DNA of 64,000 nucleotides from Nyssa sinensis (taxonomy: Eukaryota > Streptophyta > Magnoliopsida > Cornales > Nyssaceae), in NCBI GenBank assembly GCA_008638375.1, contig CM018031.1:57958688-58022687 (forward strand). Direction: 5' to 3'. A program made the position numbers and the translations under genes. Below are positions 57,618-64,000 of this stretch, piece after piece. The notes under the pieces are model-generated. The model ran no database searches and was not told the origin of the DNA. It worked only from the letters and a program-made list of their open reading frames with translations. Numbering within the stretch: the stretch's first letter is position 1; each line of letters begins with the position of its first letter.

Positions 57618-58646
57618 TTAACATTTAGAGGTCCATTCTAGGGCCTTACTTCCCCTCAAGGCTTTAAAGACCAGAAGACATCGATCCGTAGATTTAGAGA
57701 TAAACCTATTCAGTGCTGCTATCCTTCCATTTAACCCCTGGGTATTTTTCTTGGTTTTAGGTGATTCTAGTTTCAATAAGAGCTTTGATCTATGAGGGAT
57801 TTGCCTTAATTCCTTTTGAAAAACTAGAAAACTCAAGAATTTTTCTTTTATGATCTCGAAGGTACATTTTAATGGGTTAAGTTTCATTCTGTGTTTCTTC
57901 AGGATGTCGAAGGTCTGGCTCAAATGTTGGATGTGGTTACCCTTCTGAACACTTTTGGCAAAGATATCGTCGATGTAGATTTCTAATGTATCCCCAATTT
58001 GGGGGTCAAACATTTTATTTACAAGTTCTGGTACGTAGCTCCAGCATTCTTCAAATCGTACGACATCACTCTATAACAATAAAGACCTTGTTATGTTTGC
58101 AAGAATTGTATTGGCAAGCCACTCTAGGCAGAACACGTTTATTATTATTCCTATTATTCCAACATTTAGCAACCTCTGGACCTTTTCATTGATGGTTTTG
58201 TGGCGTTTTCAGGGAAAATGTTTTCCTTTTTTGTCTTACTGGAGGATGGTCTTGATCTGTCATCAGCTTGAGCGAGATGAAATCAAGATCTATTCCCTTC
58301 ATATCTTAAGTTTCCCAGATAAATATCGAAAGGTTGTCTTTTAAGAATTTAACAATATCCTCTTGCTCAGAAGGAGACAAGGTTGAGCCAATTTGTACGT
58401 ACTTTCCCTATCCTTCAGTGCTCCATTGGTTTGATTGCGCCGTCCTTTCCTCTAGGACTTAGTGGCTTGTCAATCTCAGAAGGACATTCTTCAACCTTAT
58501 GAAAGTTAGAAGATGAGGAACTTTTCTTTTCATGAGGGTACTATAATTGCTGTTTGGAGGGCTTTTGTTTTAGTGCGAGGGCATGACATTTTTGGGTAGT
58601 GGGCTGACAACCCTTGATGGTGAGAACTTTGTTATTGTGGACATAT
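57618..58646 (-). pseudogene. Gypsy/Tat reverse transcriptase, broken
   Basis: At 58013-57618 the minus strand carries the RT palm and connection: FDPQIGDTLEIYIDDIFAKS, where YIDD is the catalytic box, then HIQHLSQTFDILKKHRMKLN, PLKCTF and GRIAALNRFISKSTDRCLLV. The N-terminal fingers between 58640 and 58014 are degraded by stops. On the right the reading is interrupted at 58646 by the Mutator-like insertion and resumes into protease at 60643. Confidence 0.82.
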
Positions 58647-59365
58647 TTCAAGAATGAGAGAATTAAACTTACCTCCCCTGAGGTTTCTGACAATTACAGA
58701 AACCTCCCCTATAGTTTCGAAAATAACACTGTCTCCCCTGTCAGAACTTGTCTCAAAACGATGTTAACAGAGTTGGTCCATTTACCAAATTACCCTTATA
58801 TTTTAATAATATATTTTTTTATTTTTTCTTCTTTATTTTCCTCTCTCTCAAAATCGATCTCCGAGATCATTTAAAACCGATTTTCTGTAATTGAACTAGC
58901 TTTGATTTGTCAGATTTTGATTAGTTATGGTGTTTTTCTATACTGATGCCTTACAATTGTGGGTATTTAATATATGATTTGAGTTTTTGTTTATTGCATT
59001 TTGATCTGTGTTAGTTCTAAGATCTGGGTTTAGTTTGATTTTACTATTGGGCTTGGAGATTTAGAACTATTTTGTTATAACTAGGGTTTAGTTTGATTGT
59101 AAGGGTTTATACTGACCAGGTCTTTGTTTATAGAAATTGGTTTCAAGGGTTTTGTCCGCGTATTGTGTTTATTAGGATGGGCTTTAAATTTTGATTTTTG
59201 GGTTATCAATTTTGACTAGGGTGTTAGGGTTTTGGAGGTGATGGTCAGAAAGAGATAGCTGAGGTAAAATTAGAGTGTTGTTGTCTGGAGAACAGACAAT
59301 CAGCGGCAGCATCAAGCTCTTTTGTTTCTGATGGAAGTGACAGTGTTACACACAAGTCATCGATT

Positions 59366-59623
59366 TTGAAGCCTTCTCTATCTAAACTGATCTCGGAGAT
59401 CGATTTTGAAGCCTTCTTCATCTTTTCATTCCTTCGCATCTCCAGGTACTGCTTCTCTTGGGAGATCGATGATGCAGCATTACTCTCTAAGAACCATCAA
59501 CGCAGGTTGTCCGATCTCGCCAAAGAAGTCGACATCGAGGCGCTGATCGCGATCTCCGTTGGCTTCCCTGTCGACTTGCTCACTGAAGAAGAGATTGAAG
59601 CCAACATGGTCTCGCAAACTTGA
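59366..59623 (+). pseudogene. Captured LSD1-like (LDL/FLD family) gene fragment
   Basis: From 59489 the plus strand reads KNHQRRLSDLAKEVDIEALI, then AISVGFPVDLLTEEEIEANM and VSQT before a stop. From memory, plant lysine-specific histone demethylase homologues (LDL1, LDL2, FLD) have EALIA-SVGFPV-SLTEEEIEANVVS at the start of the SWIRM domain, so about 30 residues match nearly perfectly. The flavin amine-oxidase part that removes methyl groups from H3K4 is absent. The upstream residues (MKPSLSKLISEIDFEAFFIF) are not recognised. It lies in a Mutator-like element, so it is a transduplicated piece, not a gene. Which family member donated it cannot be told from this length. Confidence 0.8.
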
Positions 59624-59699
59624 GATCTACGAAGCTTTTGGCGATATGGATTTCGTTCATAGCATCGAGATCTCTGTCGGGTCTGTGAGAAATCAAAAT

Positions 59700-60000
59700 T
59701 GTAGAGCCCCCCTTTTGGGTTAGGGCTTGATGTCGTCGGTAGGGGCTCTTCGATTTTGCCAGAGCTCCATCCTCCAGTAATGGAGCAGGTGAGGACGAGG
59801 GCGACAGCGAGGGTGATACCTGTCGAGGTGGTGGGGTTGGAGGCGGAACTCGAGGGTGTGGCGGTGGTTGGGTTCGTGGGTGTGGCGGTGGCAGTGGTTG
59901 GGTTTCGTTATCTGTATCTGAGATTTTGGGGGGGGCGGTGGTGGTGGTTAGGTCCATCGAAGTGGGTTTATTCTTGATTTCTCTCTCTAAATGAACAATT
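59700..60000. other. GC-rich interior of the Pack-MULE
   Basis: GGTGG and GTGGCGGTGG repeats give a proline-rich reading on the minus strand and a Val/Gly-rich one on the plus. It may be a second captured exon or low-complexity sequence. A (CA)n tract is at 60334-60350. Confidence 0.4.
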
Positions 60001-60642
60001 TGATGAAAGATGAAGATGAAGATGAAAATGAATAATCGGATCTGTTGAGATTTCCTTGGCTCCAGCCCTCTCCTGGTTCAAAACAATTTTTCAATTTCAG
60101 TTCTAGGTTTAGAGAAAGGGCTGGAGCACCAAGTTTTTCAATTTCAGTTCTGGGTTTCAATTTTTCAATTTTTGTGTTTGATTCTGGCATGCTCTTAGAT
60201 GGCTCTGAACGGTAATTGAAGCAAGCAAAGCCCTTTTTTGGCGGTGGAGTTTTGATGGTGATGATGGCTACCACAAATGGTGGTGGATCTGGTCCGTAAC
60301 TTGGGTTGTAGAAAGAGAGGAATTTGGGTTGCACACACACACACACACACAGAGGAGATGAAGGAGAAATTTTTTTTTTAATTAAAAAAATTAATATTAA
60401 AGTGAGGGTAATTTTGTCATTTAATCATGACTTGTAAGGGATAAAATTGACATTTAGATAAAAAAAATTGCTTACATCATGGAACTCTGTTAGGTCAATT
60501 AACGGTCAATTAACGACAATGGGGAATCTGTTATTAACATTGAAACCAGAAGGGGGACAGTGTTATTTCAGAAACTATAGAAGAGGTTTCTGTAATTGTC
60601 AGAAACCTTAGGGGAGGTAGGTGTAATTTACCCTTCAAGAAT

Positions 60643-61010
60643 TGATGGAGGGTTGAAGTAACTGCTCCTATTTGGTAGATCCAAGGCCTCCTAATAATGA
60701 CATTATAGGGAGATTTAGTGTTTAGGACCATGTATTTAGAGATCAGTGTCCTCTGTCCGTTTTGCCTATTGGGATGCTGAGATTTCCGTCGAATCCTACC
60801 ATGATAGCAGTGGTAGGCCTGATGTCATTAGAGTTGAGCTTCACGTGTTTGAAGAGTTCGTAGAATAAAACATTGGTAGAACTTCCAGTGTCCACGAGGA
60901 CCCTTCTCATATCAAAATTAGCGATTTTGATTGAGATGACAAGAGCATCATTGTGGGTACAATGTATCTCGATGAGGTGTAATTTAGAAAACTGGATCTA
61001 AAGTTCTGAC
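60643..61010 (-). pseudogene. Gypsy/Tat aspartic protease
   Basis: The minus strand reads DALVISIKIANFDMRRVLVD, TGSSTNVLFYELFKHVKL, VGFDGNLSIPIGKTDRTLIS and SPYNVIIRRPWIYQIGAVTS, then TLHQFLKGKLHLPP. LVDTGSS is the intact active-site motif. The family motif ILGRPWL is altered to IIRRPWI. Frame changes occur between the blocks. The Pack-MULE interrupts it at its C-terminal end. Confidence 0.8.
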
Positions 61011-61289
61011 TTTGCCTTTTTCTCAACAGTCGAGATCTGGATGATACTGGGTTCTACCCTTGCCTCCTGAGCATATATTTTCCTGGCTCCGTTAGACATT
61101 CCTGTCATTGTATTGCCAGCATGAAGCATAAAGATGACCTGATTATTTTGCCGTTGTTGATTATTTTGAATTTTTCTCTGTCCAGGCCTTTGCTTTTACG
61201 TTCTTTGAGGTGGTCTTTCGTCACGAGGGTTCTGCCTCCCATCTTAGTGGACAAACTCTTTTAGTCGTTATCTCTCGATGAGATGCTCC

Positions 61290-62640
61290 ATTTCTTACTT
61301 CAGAGCCCTACATTCCTCGATTGTGTGTTCCTGCCCTTTATGGAAATCATAATATTTATTCTTATTTCTTGAGTTGGGGTGGCATTTTAGTAGCTCTGGC
61401 CACCTCAAGTTTTCATGAGTCTGGATCTGTTGGAGTATGCGGGTAAAAGAAGCATTTAGAGGGGTGTAAGTCCTATACCTCCCATAGTTAGAGCTAAAGT
61501 TGTTTCGGGCTCTCGGTGCTGTTATCTTGTCGGGACTTCTGATCATCTTTTTGTTAACACTGTTATCCCTTTTTTGAACTTGTTCATCCTTCTGAGCTTG
61601 TTCTTTTACTTTTTGGAAAGAGGTTTTTGTATTTTCAAGGTTAATATACTTCGTGCTTTTTTTATGAGTGCTGTCATATCAATGGAAGAATTCTTGGTCA
61701 AGAAATCCTACAAGCGTCTAGGCCCAAGGCCTGAAGTTAGAGCTGCCGCTAGGAAACTTGGACTATAATCGGTTATCTCCATGAGCTTGGCGTTAAAACG
61801 AGCTATGTACTCTCGGAGTGATTCTCCATTTTCTTGTTTTATAGTTAGCAAGAATTCAGGTCATTTTTTCAATTGCCTACTTGTTAAGAATCGATCAAGA
61901 AATAACCTACTGAGCTCATAAAAATTGCTGATCGATTCTTGGGGGAGGTGGTGGAACCACTTAAGGACGGTACCTTTGAGGCTCGTTATGAAGGCTCGAC
62001 ACATGAAGTCATCGATAGTTCCATGCAGAGCCATTGTGTGTTAGTGAGATAGGTGGTCCCCAGGGTTCTCAAACCCATCGTAGAAAGTGAATTTTGGGAC
62101 AACGAACTTCTTGGGTTGTTCTTCTGTTATTATGTCAGAGGTAAATGGCGTAGAGAACCTACCGAACAATTTATTTAGCTCGTCTTGATCTGGAGGGGCA
62201 CAGAACTCTCTGGTTGAGATCATCTAATCCTAGGAGTTTGCTATCTCCTTTACCCTCTGAGGGCCTTTAGGTAGGACTTGTTGTTCTATCAGTACCCGTT
62301 GTTGATCTTGTCTTGCGCCTCTAGATTCTCGACTTAGGGGAGAAATTTGTTCGATGTTAGTAGGAGGATGCTGCTCTCCCAAGACTAGGGGGACAAGAGT
62401 CTTGGGAGGTTGGAATTCTTGTGACGCTGGATTGGCTTCAGAGGCCATTGGAGTTGGTATCCTTGTTCTGTTTTGGTAATGGACAACTGGATGAAACGTG
62501 GGCATTCTTCTCCCCATAGTTGTTGACGTTTGGGGATCAGCCTTCATATGAGCAGTACCATAGGGGTGTACCGGTTTCATGTTAGGTAACCCCTTCTTAG
62601 GAGAGCCTTCACCCGTGGTGGTGGCGGGAGGTTAAGGTCC
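61290..62640 (-). pseudogene. Gypsy/Tat gag, broken
   Basis: The minus-strand N-terminal part at 62580-62230 is Pro-rich (TMGRRMPTFHPVVHYQNRTR). At 62223-62041 is the entry to the gag domain (PKKFVVPKFTFYDGFENPGD, HLSH), matching the plant P-x-F-x-x-Y-x-G-x-x-[DN]-P-x-x-HL signature. At 61546-61295 a degenerate zinc knuckle is seen (YYDFHKGQEHTIEECRALK), with the first Cys replaced by Tyr. Stops break the frame in between. Confidence 0.8.
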
Positions 62641-62936
62641 TCCGTGAACAGCGTTAGTAGGAGGAGGATAAGGGTTACTCCAGTGGTTCTGAGCTAGTGA
62701 AGCTAGAACTTGTGACATGGTAATGAGTTGGTCCTGTATCTGATTAGACTGTCGTTGAATCTAATCAAGCTGTTGTTATAAACGATTGGGTGTTTGTCCC
62801 ATTTTTCTTCTAGTAGGAGGCTGATTTTGAGGGTTTTGGGAATTCTTTCTCGGACGAAGGCTAGGAGCTATTGTCTTTTAGACGAAAAAGATAAAAGATT
62901 TGTTGTTTTGAAAAAAAGATAGCAAGAACGATTGTC

Positions 62937-62958
62937 GTTCCCACAGACGACGCCAAAC
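62937..62958 (-). promoter_or_regulatory. Primer binding site region of the Tat element
   Basis: Minus-strand GTTTGGCGTCGTCTGTGGGA begins at the LTR's inner edge (62958). It resembles the TGGCGCCGTCTGTGGGAA-type site I recall from Tat elements. The altered bases suggest decay. Confidence 0.6.
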
Positions 62959-63410
62959 TGATGTTTCTCCTTTTTTATTAGAAGGGCTTTTCATCCTTTG
63001 TTACCTGTCAAGAACTTGAGATCAGAGGGTCATCGGGAAGGCTCCGGTGGTAGCCACTCTGATAATAAAGTCAGTAAATAAAAAGAGATTGTAATTTAAA
63101 AGAGGAATTAAACATAAATTGAAACCATATCTTATGACATTATTTATAGGTTATAGATCTCCTGAGTTGAGTAGGATTAGGAGCCATAAAAGTAGGAATT
63201 TGAAGATATTAGTTGTCATATTGAACTCTGTTTTCCTTATTCTGAGATCGGTAGGATATGGAAGGCGGTGCTATGTTCTGAACCATATACCTCTGATCCC
63301 TCCATGCCTAGTTAATCTAGATAAAATAATCTTTCTTGATTTATTTCCTGAAGAGCTCTGTACAGACACGTGTCATGCTTTGAATATGTTTGTCACTTTA
63401 TGGTATATCA
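62959..63410 (-). repeat. Gypsy/Tat 5' LTR
   Basis: In plus orientation it starts TGATGTTTCTCC and ends TATGGTATATCA. It is homologous throughout to 51690-52150 with many substitutions. Confidence 0.85.
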
Positions 63411-64000
63411 AACAACTTATACAATTTTAAGGCCTCTGTGACTAATCATGAGCCTTATCCTGCCAAATATGGGATACATGACGTGACATCTATTCTTGTT
63501 TGTGATTACTTGCCCCTCTCCACCTCCGCTAGCTATTCCATCAGCCAACACCCACGACTACCACCCATAACCACCAACACCCACACCACCGAAAACATTG
63601 TTTCAACTTCATAGATAGGACCAACCAGGTCTATGGGCGCCATTAAAAAATGTATAATTAGTTTAACTAACAAAACTCTCGTAAAAGCCAGACTATTGAG
63701 AAAAGTAAAGGAACTTGAGCTAAGCATTAATGGGAGTGGACTAACAAATCAATGAAGAGAGAGTTGATTTTGGGAAAAGGCAAATGAGAGATAGCAAATT
63801 TGAAGAAGGTGAGATTTGGCTTCGAATCATCCAAACAATGATTTGTAGTAACCTTCCAAATCATCAGAAGCACATCATAAAGCCATGTCACAACTCGAAA
63901 AATCAGAAGTTGTAGAAGAGAAGAAGGCCCATCTTTTTAAGAGGCTCTTCTTCTTGTATTATTGTGAAGGAAATATATAATAAAACAACACAAATGGGTA
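63411..64000. other. Right edge; no gene seen
   Basis: A C-rich stretch at 63540-63600 (CCACCCATAACCACCAACAC) breaks otherwise AT-rich sequence. Nothing recognisable on either strand. Confidence 0.5.

Larger units (their letters stand above)
58656..60633. mobile_element. Pack-MULE with long terminal inverted repeats, inside the Tat element
   Basis: The left end reads GAGAGAATTAAACTTACCTC then CCCTGAGGTTTCTGACAATT and ACAGAAACCTCCCCTATAG. The right end, reverse-complemented, reads GGGTAAATTACACCTACCTC then CCCTAAGGTTTCTGACAATT and ACAGAAACCTCTTCTATAG. The inverted repeats run about 90 bp with high identity. The 9-mer TTCAAGAAT flanks it exactly at 58647-58655 and 60634-60642. No transposase is present. 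The interior is GC-richer, gene-like sequence including a fragment of an LSD1-type demethylase gene. Confidence 0.92.
51690..63410 (-). mobile_element. Ty3/Gypsy retrotransposon, Tat lineage, with antisense ORF and nested Pack-MULE
   Basis: Similar LTRs (51690-52150 and 62959-63410) bound an element on the minus strand in the order gag, protease, RT, RNase H, second RNase H, integrase. An extra ORF on the opposite strand and a tandem array precede the 3' LTR. Dual RNase H, an antisense ORF and tandem repeats in the 3' region are recognised traits of the Tat/Ogre/Grande lineage. The RT side is interrupted by a 1978-bp Mutator-like element (58656-60633). The LTRs differ at many sites and every coding region has stops, so the insertion is old. 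No matching 5-bp target duplication could be seen at 51685-51689 and 63411-63415. Confidence 0.9.

Noticed and set aside
59580..59957. Proline-rich minus-strand open frame in the Pack-MULE
   Set aside because: It overlaps the LDL-like fragment on the other strand and consists of low-complexity CCACC repeats; a captured exon cannot be excluded but is not supported.

Overview
The window is plant nuclear DNA. It has AT-rich noncoding sequence, GT-AG introns, large introns packed with transposons, Copia, Gypsy/Tat, hAT, Mutator-like, LINE and SINE elements, and two plant-type microRNA foldbacks. The host looks like a eudicot with a medium or large genome, probably woody. The sequence alone does not fix the species. 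Host genes are few and most of the 64 kb is nested repeat.

Region 1 (1-9.1 kb): a decayed plus-strand Gypsy/Tat gag-protease remnant (1-1.53 kb) is followed by two small Mutator-type elements (2575-3133 and 4790-5408) and a SINE-like piece. On the minus strand, at about 9.1-8.5 kb, lies what looks like the 5' end of a SIZ1-type SUMO E3 ligase gene: a 5'UTR exon, a 141-bp intron, and a second exon carrying the ATG and eight codons. The rest of that gene would lie beyond the left edge.

Region 2 (9.4-24.0 kb): a minus-strand Ty1/Copia element with two recognisable LTRs. It was split in its gag by a 7.8-kb hAT transposon (15077-22912) with an exact 8-bp target duplication. The hAT carries a broken transposase gene and a roughly 0.59-kb direct repeat.

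Region 3 (26.3-42.7 kb): the one complete host protein gene, the 20S proteasome subunit beta type-4 (PBG1-like). It is on the plus strand, with seven coding exons and 246 residues, and all splice junctions keep frame. Introns 3 and 6 are each about 6.7 kb and hold LINEs, Mutator-type and hAT non-autonomous elements, and tandem duplications. Intron 6 contains a 2.65-kb 5'-truncated LINE with a 17-bp target duplication.

Region 4 (44.4-50.9 kb): a segmental duplication in which each copy has, on the minus strand, a near-perfect foldback. The 5' arm carries TACGCAGGAGAGATGA, the core of the miR4376/miR391 (miR390 superfamily) microRNAs, and a conserved TATA box lies upstream. I regard this pair of MIR genes as the most interesting host feature.

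Region 5 (51.7-63.4 kb): a minus-strand Gypsy element of the Tat lineage with gag, protease, RT, two RNase H domains and integrase. It also has an antisense extra ORF with its own TATA box and two introns, and a roughly 60-bp tandem repeat array. A 1978-bp Mutator-like element with long terminal inverted repeats and an exact 9-bp target duplication sits between protease and RT. That element carries a fragment of an LSD1-like histone demethylase gene, so it is a Pack-MULE.
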